A DNA stretch of 64,000 nt from NCBI RefSeq assembly GCF_019393635.1, contig NC_057867.1, forward strand, positions 3,439,889-3,503,888. Direction: 5' to 3'. Below the pieces are notes generated by a model. That model saw only the letters and a program-made list of their open reading frames with translations. It had not been told where the DNA came from and did no database searches. This document shows positions 36,243-48,525 of the stretch, piece after piece. Every line of letters begins with the position of its first letter. Within the stretch, counting starts at the first letter, position 1. Position numbers and translations under genes: made by a program. Source of the DNA: Dromiciops gliroides (lineage: Eukaryota > Chordata > Mammalia > Microbiotheria > Microbiotheriidae).

Positions 36243-36406
36243 GGGGGCAGCTAGGTGGCACAGTGGATAAAGCACCGGCCCTGGAGTCAGGAGTACCTGA
36301 GTTCAAATCCGGCCTTGGACACTTAACGCTTACTAGCTGTGTGACCCTGGGCAAGTCACTTAACCCCAATTGCCTCACTAAAAACAAAAACAAAAACAAA
36401 AAAAAA
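36243..36406 (+). mobile_element. SINE in array B unit 1
   Basis: Forward SINE with A-rich (AAAAAC)n tail; the target duplication gaacatgcccctg is on both sides (ending about 36242, and 36407-36419). Confidence 0.94.
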
Positions 36407-36551
36407 GAACATGCCCCTGGTTTAGTGCTCTTGGCCATGGCAAGGAAAGAGAGGGAGAGCATGGTGCTTGTACTGCATGCCCTTTACTTTCTTCAATCCA
36501 ATCATCAAAATACTCTACATGAAAAACAGTCATCTCTCTTCCTTGTATGTT

Positions 36552-36704
36552 TTTTTGGTTTTTTTTTTTTGCAGGGCAATGGGGGTTAAGTGACTTGCCC
36601 AGGGTCACACAGCTAGTAAGTGTTAAGTGTCTGAGGCCAGATTTGAACTCAGGTACTCCTGAATCCAGGGCCAGCGCTTTAACCACTGCGCCATCTAGCT
36701 GCCC
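36552..36704 (-). mobile_element. Second SINE in array B unit 1
   Basis: Reverse SINE with T-runs; the target duplication ctcttccttgtatgtt lies at about 36536 and about 36706. Confidence 0.93.
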
Positions 36705-38121
36705 CCTCTTCCTTGTATGTTAATCATCAATTTGGTGCAGATTCCCCCCAAGATTGACATAATGGGAAAGACTGAGAGAAAGAGAGAGAGAGAGAAGAGA
36801 AGAAACATAGAGGAACGGAATGAATGAGCGATAAAGGGAAGTAATGAGGAAGAACAAGGGACAAAAGAATACAGAAGGAAATAATGAAGGAGAATTTAAC
36901 TCTTCCTACCTGCCCTGTCCTTGCTGTGGCCCTGGCAGCCTGAATCAGGAAAAGAGAATCGTCTGTCCTGCTAACCTATCGTTCATGTCCTTGCCAAAAT
37001 ATTGGAAGAGAGAAAGAGAAACAAGACATGGGTGAGAACCACTTCACTTATTCCAGAATCTGTCCACTTTGTTGACAAGGGCAAGAAATGAAGAGAGTCT
37101 CCCCGTACCTCTGGGGTCATCTTCTGATGACCATCAAACGTCTGACAGATGGGTCTCCTGGAGAGGGCATTCCAGCAGGAGGAAAAGGAAGAGAGGGACA
37201 ATCTTCTGTTTTTACCTCATCTTCTCCTTGCTTTGCTCCTCTTGTCCTGGATCTCAAAGAGAAAGCATCTACCTTCCCACTTCCCCCTTTTCCCATATTC
37301 ACCTTCTAGTCAAGTCTCTGTAGCAATGGAGAGAGATAAGCTCCTCTCCCTCACCCTGCTTGTAGCCTTCTTGCAACACTAGTGCTGACTGGGGACAGGA
37401 GACAGAGAGGATCTCCTTTGAGTTTTCTCCTTTTCCCTGATGTTTGCAATCAGTCGAACGGAGAGGGCATTGAAGGGAGCCTGTCTTGTTTGTCAGGCCA
37501 AGCAGCCACCTCTTGCTTACCTTTCTTTCTGCCTCAGACCTGCCTTTCTTAAAGTCTTCTTGCCTGGGACCAAGGAAAGAAGGAGAGAGAGAAGGAGACT
37601 TCAGAGCTAGGAATTGACTTCGCTTAATTCTAAACTCTAGATCCTAGAAAAGACAAAAAGTCATATCTCTTCCTGCTCCACTGATCACGAATTACCTGTG
37701 TTTTTACCAGAGAGGGGCAGAAGGTGAGAAAGACAGAGCAGACACAGGAAACACAGAGGGCATTGAGGGGAGGGGAGAGCAGGGCAAAACATGAAAAAGA
37801 AAACGGAACAAATAGAGAAAAAAGTTTGGTTTTTTTTTTCGAACCTGCCTTACCTTAGCTGTGTTCCTAGTGGCCTGACTCAGCAAAACACAATCTTCTC
37901 TCTTGCTCATGTATTGCTCATCTCTTTCCTAGAACAGTGCAGGAGAGAAGGAGAAGAGAGATACGGGTGAGAGCCTCTTTACTTCCGCAACAATTTTTCC
38001 AATTTGTTGACCTGGACCAGAAGTAAGGAAGGTCTCCCCGTACCTTTTGTCTCGTCCTCTGATCACCATGCAACTTCTGCCAGATTGGTCTCCTGGAGAG
38101 GGGATAAGAACAGTAATAAAG

Positions 38122-38268
38122 GGGGGCAGCTAGGTGGCACAGTGGATAAAACACTGGCCCTGGTTTCAGGAGGACCTGAGTTCAAATCTGGCCTCAGACA
38201 CTTGACACTTACTAGTTGTGTGACCTGGGCAAGTCACTTAACCCCAATTGCCTCAAAAAAAAAAAAAA
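38122..38268 (+). mobile_element. SINE in array B unit 2
   Basis: Forward SINE with A-tail; target duplication agaacagtaataaa is at 38106-38119 and from about 38267. It is the rightmost SINE inserted directly in array B. Confidence 0.93.
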
Positions 38269-38889
38269 GAACAGTAATAAATGAAAGCAAGGGACATTCT
38301 TCTTGTTCTTCCTTAATTTCTAATGGCTCTGCTCTTCTGGGTCTTCCCCTGGCAAAAGAGGGAGCCTTCCCATTGCTCCTTCTCCACTTACTCACTTCCA
38401 CCTCCTGTTGTTGTTGCAATGGAGAGAGAAAGATAAGTTCCCCTCTGTCTCCCTCCATGTAGTATTCTTGCAGCTCTAGTCTTGCTTGCGGGAAGAAGGA
38501 GAAAGAGACCAGCTCATGTGAGTTTTCTCTTTTGACCTGATGTGTGGGATTAGGGAAAGAGAGAGGGCCTTCAAGGAGCCCTATCCTGTTTGTTAGGCCA
38601 AGCTGGCATCTCATGCATGTCACTCTCTTTCTTTCTTGAACATGCCCCTGTTTTAGTGCTCTTGGCCATGGCAATGAAAGAGAGGGAGAGCATGGTGCTT
38701 GTACTGCATGCCCTGTACTTTCTTTAATCCTATCGTCAAAATACTTTACATGAGAAACAGTCATCTCTGTTCCTTGTATATTAATCATCAGTTTGGTGCA
38801 GATTCCCCCCAAGAGTGACAGAATGGGAAAAACTGAGAGAGAGAGAGACAGAGAGAAAGGGAGAGGGAGAGGGAGAGGGAGAGAGAGAG

Positions 38890-39009
38890 AGAAGAAGAAG
38901 AAGAAGGAGAAGGAGAAGGAGAAGGAGGAGAAGGAGAAGGAGAAGGAGAAGGAGAAGGAGAAGGAGAAGGAGAAGGAGAAGGAGAAGGAGAAGGAGAAGG
39001 AGAAGGAGA
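38890..39009. repeat. (GGAGAA)n / (GAA)n microsatellite
   Basis: GAA repeats pass into about 17 hexamers GGAGAA. Other units have plain (GA)n or (GAA)n at the same place. Confidence 0.95.
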
Positions 39010-39265
39010 GGAAGGGAGGGAATGCGGGAGAAAGGGAAGTAATGAGGAAAAAAAGGGACAAAAGAATACGGAAAGAAATAATGAAGAAGAATTTAACTCT
39101 TCCTACCTGCCCTGTCCTTGCTGTGGCCCTGGCGGCCTGAATCAGGAAAAGAGAATCGTCTCTCCTGCTCAGCTACTGTTCATGTCTTTGCCAAAATACT
39201 GGAAGAGAGAAAGAGAAACAAGACATGGGTAAGAACCACTTCACTTCTTCCAGATTCTGTCCACT

Positions 39266-41120
39266 TTGTTGACAAGGGCAATAAATGAAGAGGGTCTCCC
39301 CGTACCTCTGGGGTCATCTTCTGATGACCATCAAACGTCTGACAGATGGGTCTCCTGGAGAGGGAATTCCAGCAGGAGGAAAAGGAAGAGAGGGACAATC
39401 TTCTGTTTTTACCTCATCTTCTCCTTGCTTTGCTCCTCTTGTCCTGGATCTCAAAGAGAAAGCATCTACCTTCCCACTTCCCCCTTTTCCCATACTCACC
39501 TTCTAGTCAAGCCTCTGTAGCAATGGAGAGAGGTAATCTCCTCTCGCCCAGCCTGCTTGTAGTCTTCTTGCAACACTAGTGTTGATTGTGGACAGGAGAC
39601 AGAGAGGATCTCCTTTGAGTTTTCTCCTTTTCCCTGATGTTTGGAATCAGTCAAATGGAGAGGGCTTGGAAGGGAGCCTGTCCTCTTTGTCAGGCCAAGC
39701 AGGCATCACTTGCTTCCCTCTCTTCCTGCCTGAGACCTGCCTTTCCTAAAGTCTCTTTTCCTGGGGCCAAGGAGAGAAGGAGAGAGAGAAGGGGACTTCA
39801 GAGCTAGGAATTTACTTCCCTGAATTCTAAACGCTAGACGCTGGCAATGACCAAAAGCCAATATACTGCACCACTGCTCTTCAGTTTGCTGTGTTTTTCC
39901 CAGAGAGTGGCAAAAGATGAGAAAGACAGAGCAGAGAGGGGAAACACAGAGGGCACTCAGGGAAGGGGAGAGCAGGGCAAAAAAATACAAAAGAAAACGG
40001 ACAAATAGAGAAAAAGGTGTTTTTTCTTCAAAACTGCCTTACCTTAGATGTGTTCCTAGTGTCTTGACTCAGCAAAACACAATCTTCTCTCTTGCTCATG
40101 TATTGCTCATCTCTTTCCTAGAACAGTTCAGGACAAAAGAAGAAGAGAGATACGGCTGAGACCCCCTTTACTTCCTCAACAATTTTTCCAATTTGTTGAC
40201 CAGGACCAGAAGTAAGGAAGGTCTCCCCGTACCTGTTGTCTTGTCCTCTGATCACCATGCAACTTCTGCCAGATTGGTCTCCTGGAGAGGGGATAAGAAG
40301 AATAGCAAAGGAAAGTGAGGGACATTCTTCTTGTTCCTCCTTAATTTCTAAAGGCTCTGCTCTTCTGGGTCTCCCCCTGGCAAAAGAGGGAGCTTTCCCA
40401 CTGCTCCTTCTCCACTTACTCACTTCCACCTCCTGTTGCAATGGAGAGAGAAAGATAAGTTCCTCTCTGTCTCTCTCCATGTAGGCTTCTTGCCGCTCTA
40501 GTCTTGCTTGCGGGAAGGAGAAAGAGACCAGCTCATGTGAGTTTTCTCTTTTAACATGATGTGTGGGATTAGGGAAAGAGAGAGGGCCTTCAAAGAGCCC
40601 TGTCCTGTTTGTTAGGCCAAGCTGGCATCTCCTGCATGCTTCTCACTTTCTGTCTTGAACATGCCCCTGATTTAGTGCTCTTGCCCATGGCAATGAGAGA
40701 GCGGGAGAGCATGGTGCTTGTACTGAGTGCCCTTTACTTTCTTCAATCCTATTGTCAAAATACTCTACAAGAGAAAGAGTCATGTCTCTTCTCTGTATAT
40801 TAATCATCAACTTAGTGCAGATCCGCCCGAGAGCGGCAGAATGAGAGAGACTGAGAGAGAGAGAGAGAGCAGGAAAAACAGAGAGGAAGGGAGGGAATGA
40901 GGAAGAAAAAGGGAAGAAGAATAGAGAAAGAAATAATGAAGAAGAATCTAACTCTTCCTACCTGCCCTGTCCTTGCTGTGGCCCTGGCAGCCTGAATCAG
41001 GAAAAGAGAATCGTCTCTCCTGCTCAGCTACTGTTCATGTCTTTGCCAAAATACTGGAAGAGAGAAAGAGAAACAAGACATGGGTGAGAACCACTTCACT
41101 TCTTCCAGAATCTGTCCACT
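39266..41120 (-). repeat. Array B, unit 3
   Basis: 1,855 bp, long type, no transposon insertions. Alpha box 40043-40117 is open but with TRNTSK at its end. Confidence 0.9.
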
Positions 41121-42613
41121 TTGTTGACAAGGGCAAGAAATGAAGAAGGTCTCCCCGTACCTCTGGGGTCATCTTCTGATGACCATCAAACACCTGACAG
41201 ATGGGTCTCCTGGAGAGGGTATTCCAGCAGGAGGAAAAGGAAGGGAGGGACAATCTTCTGTTTCTACCTCATCTTCTCCTTGCTTTGCTCCTCTTGTCCT
41301 GGATCTCAAAGAGAAAGCATCTACCTTCCCACTTCTCCCTTTTCCCATACGCACCTTCTAGTCAAGTCTCTGTAGCAATGGAGAGAGATAAGCTCCTCTC
41401 CCCCAGCCTGCTTGTAGTCTTCTTGCAACACTAGTGTTGATTGTGGACAGGAGACAGAGAGGATCTCCTTTGAGTTTTCTCCTTTTCCCTGATGTTTGGA
41501 ATCAGTCAAATGGAGAGGGCCTGGAAGGGAGCCTGTCCTCTTTGTCATGCCAAGCAGGCATCACTTGCTTCCCTCTCATCCTGCCTGAGACCTGCCTTTC
41601 CTAAAGTCTCTTTTCCTGGGGCCAAGGAGAGAAGGAGAGAGAGAAGGGGACTTCAGAGCTAGGAATTTACTTCCCTGAATTCTAAACGCTAGACCCTGGC
41701 AATGACCAAAAGCCAATATACTGCACCACTGCTCTTCAGTTTGCTGTGTTTTTACCAGAGAGTGCCAGAATGTGAGAAAGAGCAGAGAGGGGAAACACAG
41801 AGGGCACTCAGGGAAGGGGAGAGCAGGGCAAAAAAATGCAAAAGAAAACGGACAAATAGAGAAAAAAGGTATTTTTTCTTCGAAACTGCCTTACCTTAGC
41901 TGTGTTCCTAGTGGCCTGACTCAGCAAAACACAATCTTCTCTCTTGCTCATGTATTGCTCATCTCTTTCCTAGAACAGTTCAGGACAAAAGAAGAAGAGA
42001 GATACGGCTGAGACCCCCTTTACTTCCTCAACAATTTTTCCAATTTGTTGACCAGGACCAGAAGTAAGGAAGGTCTCCCCGTACCTGTTGTCTCATCCTC
42101 TGAGCACCATGCAACTTCTGCCAGATTGGTCTCCTGGAGAGGGGATAAGAAGAGTAGCAAAGGAAAGCGAGGGACATTCTTCTTGTACTTCCTTAATTTC
42201 TAATGGCTCTGCTCTTCTGGGTCTCCCCCTTGCAAAAGAGGGAGCCTTCCCACTGTTCCTTCTCTACTTACTCACATCCACCTCCTGTTGTTGCAACGGA
42301 GAGAGAAAGATAAGTTCCTCTCTGTCTCTCTCCATGTAGCCTTCTTGCCGCTCTAGTCTTGCTTGCGGGAAACAGGAGAAAGAGACCAGCTCATGTGAGT
42401 TTTCTCTTTTGTCCTGATGTGAAAATGCCCCTGGTTTAGTGCTCTTGCCCATGGCAATGAGAGAGAGGGAGAGCATGGTGCTTGTACTGAGTGCCCTTTA
42501 CTTTCTTCAATCCTGTTGTCAAAATACTCTACAAGAGAAAGAGTCATGTCTCTTCCTTGTATATTAATCATCAATATAGTGCAGATCCGCCCCAGAGAGG
42601 CAGAATGTGCGAG

Positions 42614-42651
<38 letters not shown>

Positions 42652-42895
42652 ACAGAGAGGAAGGGAGGGAATGAGGAAGAAAAAGGGACAAAAGAATAGA
42701 GAAAGAAACAATGAAGAAGAATTTAACTCTTCCTACCTGCCCTGTCCTTGCTGTGGCCCTGGCGGCCCGAATCAGGAAAAGAGAATCGTCTGTCCTTCTT
42801 ACCTATTTTTCATGTCTTTGACAAAATATTGGGAGAGAGTAAGAGAAACAAGACATGGGTGAGAACCACTTCACTTCTTCCAGAACCTGTCCACT
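41121..42895 (-). repeat. Array B, unit 4
   Basis: 1,775 bp. It lacks about 115 bp at 42420 ('gtcctgatgtgaaaatgccc' joins segments separate in long units), a private deletion. Alpha box 41895-41969. Confidence 0.9.
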
Positions 42896-44772
42896 TTGTT
42901 GAGAAGGGGAAGAAATGAAGAGGGTCTCCCCGTACCTCTGGGGTCATCTTCTGATGACAATCAAACGTCTGACAGATGGGTCTCCTGGAGAGGGCATTCC
43001 AGCAGGAGGAAAAGGAAGGGAGGGACAATCTTCTGTTTTTACCTCATCTTCTCCTTGCTTTGCTCCTCTTGTCCTGGATCTCAAAGAGAAAGCATCTACC
43101 TTCCCACTTCCCCCTTTTCCCATACTCACCTTCTAGTCAAGTCTCTGTAGCAATGGAGAGAGGTAATCTTCTCTCCCCCAGCCTGCTTGTAGTCTTCTTG
43201 GAACACTAGTGCTGACTGGGGACAGGACATAGAGAGGATCTCCTTTGAGTTTTCTCCTTTTCCCTGATGTTTGGAATCAGTCAAACACGGAAGTCTTTGA
43301 AGGGAGCCAGTCTTGTTTGTCAGGCCAAGCAGCCACCTCTTCCTTAGCTTTCCTTCTGCCTCAGACCTGCCTTTCTTACACTTTTCTTGCCTGGGACCAA
43401 GGAATGAAGGAGAGAGAGAAGGAGACTTCAGAGGTAGGAATTGACTTCCCTTAATTCTAAACGCTAGATCCTAGAAGAGAAAAAGACATTTCTCTTCCTG
43501 CTCCATTGTTCACGAATTTACTGTGTTTTTCCCAGAGAGTGGCAGAAGGTGAGAAAGACAGAGCAGACACAGGAAACACAGAGGGCAGTGAGGGAAGGGG
43601 AGAGCAGGGCAAAACATGAAAAAGAAAACAGAATAGAGAAAAACCTTTTTCTTTTTTTTGGAACCTGCCTTGCCTTAGCTGTGTTCCTAGTGGCCTGACT
43701 CAGCAAAACACAATCTTCTCTCTTGCTCATGTATTGCTCATCTCTTTCCTAGAACAGTGCAGGAGAGAAGCAGAAGAGAGATACGGGTGAGACCCCCTTT
43801 ACTTCCGCAACAATTTTTCCAATTTGTTGACCAGGACCAGAAGTAAGGAAGGTCTCCCCGTACCTGTTGTCTTGTCCTCTGATCACCATGCAACTTCTGC
43901 CAGATTGGTCTCCTGGAGAGGGGATAAGAAGAGTAGCAAAGGAAAGCGAGGGACATTCTTCTTGTTCTTCCTTAATTTCTAATGGCTCTGCTCTTCTGGG
44001 TCTCCCCCTGGCAAAAGAGCGAACCTTCCCATTGCTCATTCTCCACTTACTCACATCCACCTCTTGTTGTTGTTGCAATGGAGAACGTTAACTTCCTCTC
44101 TGTCTCTGTCCATATAGTCTTCTTGCCGCTCTAGTCTTGCTTGCGGAAACAAGGAGGAAGACCGGCTCATGCCAGTTTTCCCTTTTGACCTGAGAGAGGG
44201 CCTTCAAGGAGCCCTGTCCTCTTTGTTAAGCCAAGCTGGCATCTCCTGCATGTCTCTCTCTTTCGTTCTTGAACATGCCCCTGGTTTAGTGCTCTTGCCC
44301 ATGGCAATGACACAGGGAGAGCATGGTGCTTGTACTGCATGAGCTTTACTTTCTTCAATCCTATCGTCAAAATACTCTACATGAGAAATAGTCATCTTTC
44401 TTCCTTGTATATTAATCATCAATTTTGTGCAGATTCCCCCCAAGAGTGACAGAATGGGAAAGACTGAGAGAAAGAGAGAGAGAGAGAGAGAGTGTGTGAG
44501 CAGAAGAAACAGAGAGGAAGGGAGGGAATGAGGGAGAAAGGGAAGTAATGAGGAAGAAAAAGGGACAAAAGAATACAGAAAGAAATAATGAAGAAGAATT
44601 TAACTCTTCCTACCTGCCCTGTCCTTGCTGTGGCCCTGGCGGCCTGAATCAGGAAAAGAGAATCGTCTCTCCTTCTCACCTATTGCTCATATCTTTGCGA
44701 AAATATTGGAAGAGAGAAAGAGAAACAAGACATGGGTGAGAACCACTTCACTTCTTCCAGAATCTGTCCACT
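42896..44772 (-). repeat. Array B, unit 5
   Basis: 1,877 bp, long type. Alpha box 43674-43748. A private change at 44180 shortens the spacer before 'agagagggccttcaaggagc'. Confidence 0.9.
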
Positions 44773-46242
44773 TTGTTGACAAGGGCAAGAAATGAAGGGG
44801 GTCTCCCCGTACCTCTGGGGTCATCTTCTGATGACAATCAAACATCTGACAGATGGGTCTCCTGGAGAGGGCATTCCAGCAGGAGGAAAAGGAAGAGAGG
44901 GACAATGTTCTGTTTTTACCTCATCTTCTCCTTGCTTTGCTCCTCTTGTCCTGGATCTCAAAGAGAAAGCATCTACCTTCCCACTTCCCCCTTTTCCCAT
45001 ACTCACCTTCTAGTCAAGTGTCTGTAGCAATGGAGAGAGATAAGCTCCTTTCCCCCAGCCTGCTTGTAGTCTTCTTGCAACACTAGTGCTGACTGGGGAC
45101 AGGACATAGAGAGGATCTCCTTTGAGTTTTCTCCTTTTCCCTGATGTTTGCAATCAGTTGAACGGAGAGGGCATTGAAGGGAGCCAGTCTTGTTTGTCAG
45201 GCCAAGCAGCCACCTCTTGCTTACCTTTCTTTCTGCCTCAGACCTGCCTTTCTTAAAGTCTTCTTGCCTGGGACCAAGGAAAGAAGGAGAGAGAGAAGGA
45301 GACTTCAGAGCTAGGAACTGACTTCCCTTAATTCTAAACGCTAGATCCTAGAAAAGACAAAAAGACATTTGTCTTCCTCCTCCACTGATCACGAATTTAC
45401 TGTGTTTTACCCAGAGGGTGGCAGAAGGTGAGAAAGACAGAGCAGACACAGGAAACACAGAGGGCATTGAGGGGAGGGGAGAGCAGGGCAAAACATGAAA
45501 AAGAAAACGGAACAAATGGAGAAAAAAAGTTTTTTTTTTTTTTTCGAACCTGTCTTACCTTAGCTGTGTTCCTAGTGGCCTGACTCCGCAAAACACAATC
45601 TTCTCTCTTGTTCATGTATTGCTCATCTCTTTCTTAGACCAGTGCAGGAGAGAAGGAGAAGAGAGATACGGGTGAGAGCCTCTTTACTTCCGCAACAATT
45701 TTTCCAATTTGTTGACCTGGACCAGAAGTAAAGAAGGTCTCCCCGTACCTTCTGTCTTGTCCTCTGATCACCATGCAACTTCTGCCAGATTGGTCTCCTG
45801 GAGAGGGGATAAGAACAGTAATAAAGGAAAGCGAGGGACATTCTTCTTGTTCCTCCTGAATTTCTAATGGCTCTGCTCTTCAGGGTCTCCCCCCGGCAAA
45901 AGAGGGAGCGTTCCCATGGCTCCTTCTCCACTTACTCACATCCACCAACTGTGGTTGTTGCAATGGAGAGAGAACTATAACTTCCTCTCTGTCTCTCTCC
46001 TTGTAGTCTTCTTACCGCTCTAGTCTTGCTTGCGGGAAGAAGGAGACAGAGACCAGCTCATGTGAGTTTTTTCTCTTGATCTGATATAAATATAGGGAGA
46101 GCATGGTGCTTGTACTGCATGCCCTTTACTTTCTTCAATCTTACTGTCAAAATACTCTACAAGAGAAAGAGTCATGTCTCTTCTTTATATATTAATCATC
46201 AATTTAGTGCAGATTCCCCCCCAGAGTGGCAGAATGTGAGAG

Positions 46243-46295
<53 letters not shown>

Positions 46296-46546
46296 AGGAG
46301 AAACAGAGAGGAAGGGAGGGAATGAGAAAGAAAAGGGGACAAAAGAATAGTGAAAGAAATAATGAAGAAGAATTTAACTCTTCCTACCTGCCCTGTCCTT
46401 GCTGTGGCCCTTGCAGCCCGAATCAGGAAAAGAGAATCGTCTGTCCTTCTCACCTATTGTTCATGTCTTTGCCAAAATATTGGAAGAGAGAAAGAGAAAC
46501 AAGACATGGGTGAGAACCACTTCACTTCTTCCAGAATCTGTCCACT
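44773..46546 (-). repeat. Array B, unit 6
   Basis: 1,774 bp, short type: the junction 'ctgatataaatatagggaga' near 46080 lacks about 155 bp present in long units. The alpha box 45559-45633 has its acceptor altered from TCTAG|G to TCTAAG, shifting the only AG by one base. It is the only unit where the alpha acceptor is broken. (GA)n at 46246-46294. Confidence 0.9.
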
Positions 46547-48525
46547 TTGTTGACAAGGGCAAGGAATGAAGAGAGTCTCCACGTACCTCTGGGGTCATCT
46601 TCTGATGACCATCAAACATCTGACAGATGGGTCTCCTGGAGAGGGCATTCCAGCAGGAGGAAAAGGAAGGGAGGGACAATCTTCTGTTTTTACCTCATCT
46701 TCTCCTTGCTTTGCTCCTCTTGTCCTGGATCTCAAAGAGAAAGCATCTACCTTCCCACTTCCCCCTTTTCCCATACTCACCTTCTAGTCAAGTCTCTGTA
46801 GCAATGGAGAGAGATAAGCTCCTCTCCCCCAGCCTGCTTGTAGTCTTCTTGCAACACTAGCGTTGATTGTGGACAGGAGACAGAGAGGATCTCCTTTGAG
46901 TTTTCTCCTTTTCCCTGATGCTTGCAATCAGTCAAATGTAGAGGGCATTGAAGGAAGCCTGTCTTCTTTGTCATGCCAAGCAGGCATCAATTGCTTCCCT
47001 CTCCTCCTGCCTGAGGCCTGCCTTTCCTAAAGTCTCCTTTCCTGGGGGCCAAGGAAAGAAGGAGAGAGAGAAGGGGACTTCAGAGCTAGGAATTTATTTC
47101 CCTGAATTCTAAACGTTAGACCCTGGCAATGACCAAAAGTCATTGTACTGTACCACTGCTCATCAATTTCCTGTGTTTTTCCCAGAGAGTGCCAGAAGGT
47201 GAGAAAGACAGAGCAGACAGGGGAAACACAGAGGGCAGTGAGGGAAGGGTAGAGCAGGGCAAAAAAATGCAAAAGAAAACGGACAAAAAGAGAAAAAAGG
47301 TGTTTTTTCTTTGAAACTGCCTTACCTTTGCTGTGTTCCTAGTGGCCTGACTCAGCAAAACACAATCTTCTCTCTTGCTCATGTATTGCTCATCTCTTTC
47401 CTAGAACAGTGCAGGAGAAAAGGAGAAGAGAGATACGGCTGAGACCCCCTTTACTTCCTCAACAATTTTTCCAATTTGTTGACCAGGACCAGAAGTAAGG
47501 AAGGTCTCCCCGTACCTGTTGTCTCGTCCTCTGATCACCATGTAACTTCTGCCAGATTGGTCTCCTGGAGAGGGGATAAGAAGAGTAGTAAAGGAAAGTG
47601 AGGGACATTCTTCTTATTCTTCCTTAATTTCTAATGTCTCTGCTCTTCTGGGTCTCTTCTCTACTTACTCACATCCACCTCCTGTTGTTGTTGCAATGCA
47701 GAGAGAACGGTAAGTTCCTCTCTGTCTCCCTCCTTGTAGTCTTCTTGCTCCACTAGTCTTGCTTGCGGGAAGAAGGAGAAAGAGACCAGCTCATGTGAGT
47801 TTTCTCTTTTGACCTGATGTGTGGGATTAGGGAAAGAGAGAGGGCCTTCAACGAGCCCTGTCCTGTTTGTTAGGCCAAGCTGGCATCTCCTGCATGCCTC
47901 TCGCTTTCTGTCTTGAACATGCCCCTGGTTTAGTGCTCTTGGCCATGGCAATGAAAGAGAGGGAGAGCATGGTGCTTGTACTGCATGCCCTTTACTTTCT
48001 TCAATCCTATCGTCAAAATACTCTATATGAGAAACATTCATCTCTCTTCCTTGTATATTAATCATCAGTTTGGTACAGATTCCCCCCAAGAATGACATAA
48101 TGGGAAAAACTGAGAGAGAGAGAGACAGAGAGAAAGGGAGAAGGAGAGAGAGAGGGAGAGATAGAGGGAGAGAGAAGAAGAAGAAGAAGAAGAAGAAGAA
48201 GAAGAAGAAGAAGAAGAAGAAGAAGAAGAAGAAGAAGAAGAAGAAGAAGAAGAAGAAGAAGAAAGAGAGGAAGGGAGGGAATGAGGGAGAAAGGGAAGTA
48301 ATGAGGAAGAACAAAGGACAAAAGAATAATGAAAGAAATAATGAAGAAGAATTTAACTCTTCCTACCTGCCCTGTCCTTGCTGTGGCCCTGGCGGCCTGA
48401 ATCAGGAAAAGAGAATCGTCTGTCGTGCTAACCTATCGTTCATGTCCTTGCCAAAATATTGGAAGAGAGAAAGAAAAACAAGACATGGGTGAGAACCACT
48501 TCACTTCTTCCAGAATCTGTCTACT
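46547..48525 (-). repeat. Array B, unit 7 (first of duplicated pair)
   Basis: 1,979 bp, long type with (GAA)30 at 48174-48263. Alpha box 47326-47400. From about 46680 onward it is virtually identical to unit 9. Confidence 0.92.
48174..48263. repeat. (GAA)30 microsatellite
   Basis: Thirty uninterrupted GAA triplets on the plus strand (TTC on minus). The duplicate at 51942-52028 has 29. Confidence 0.97.

Larger units (their letters stand above)
34828..37068 (-). repeat. Array B, unit 1
   Basis: 2,241 bp, enlarged by two SINEs. Alpha box 35608-35682 (ERGEQY..LLSKASRNTAK, open) followed on the minus strand by GTAAGG. A 259-codon minus-strand open frame (35683-36462) covers the gamma and beta boxes. 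Contains the 'ctgtcttgaacatgcccctg' segment, so it is a 'long' unit. Confidence 0.88.
37069..39265 (-). repeat. Array B, unit 2
   Basis: 2,197 bp with one SINE and an expanded GGAGAA tract. Alpha box 37854-37928, open, flanked by AG and GTAAGG on the minus strand. A 275-codon minus-strand frame (38234-39061) runs into the microsatellite (as SFSFSF) and is inflated by it. Confidence 0.88.

Noticed and set aside
10317-38462. ORFs containing [30 protein letters not shown] or its antisense
   Set aside because: These are SINE translations in either orientation, repeated wherever a SINE occurs.
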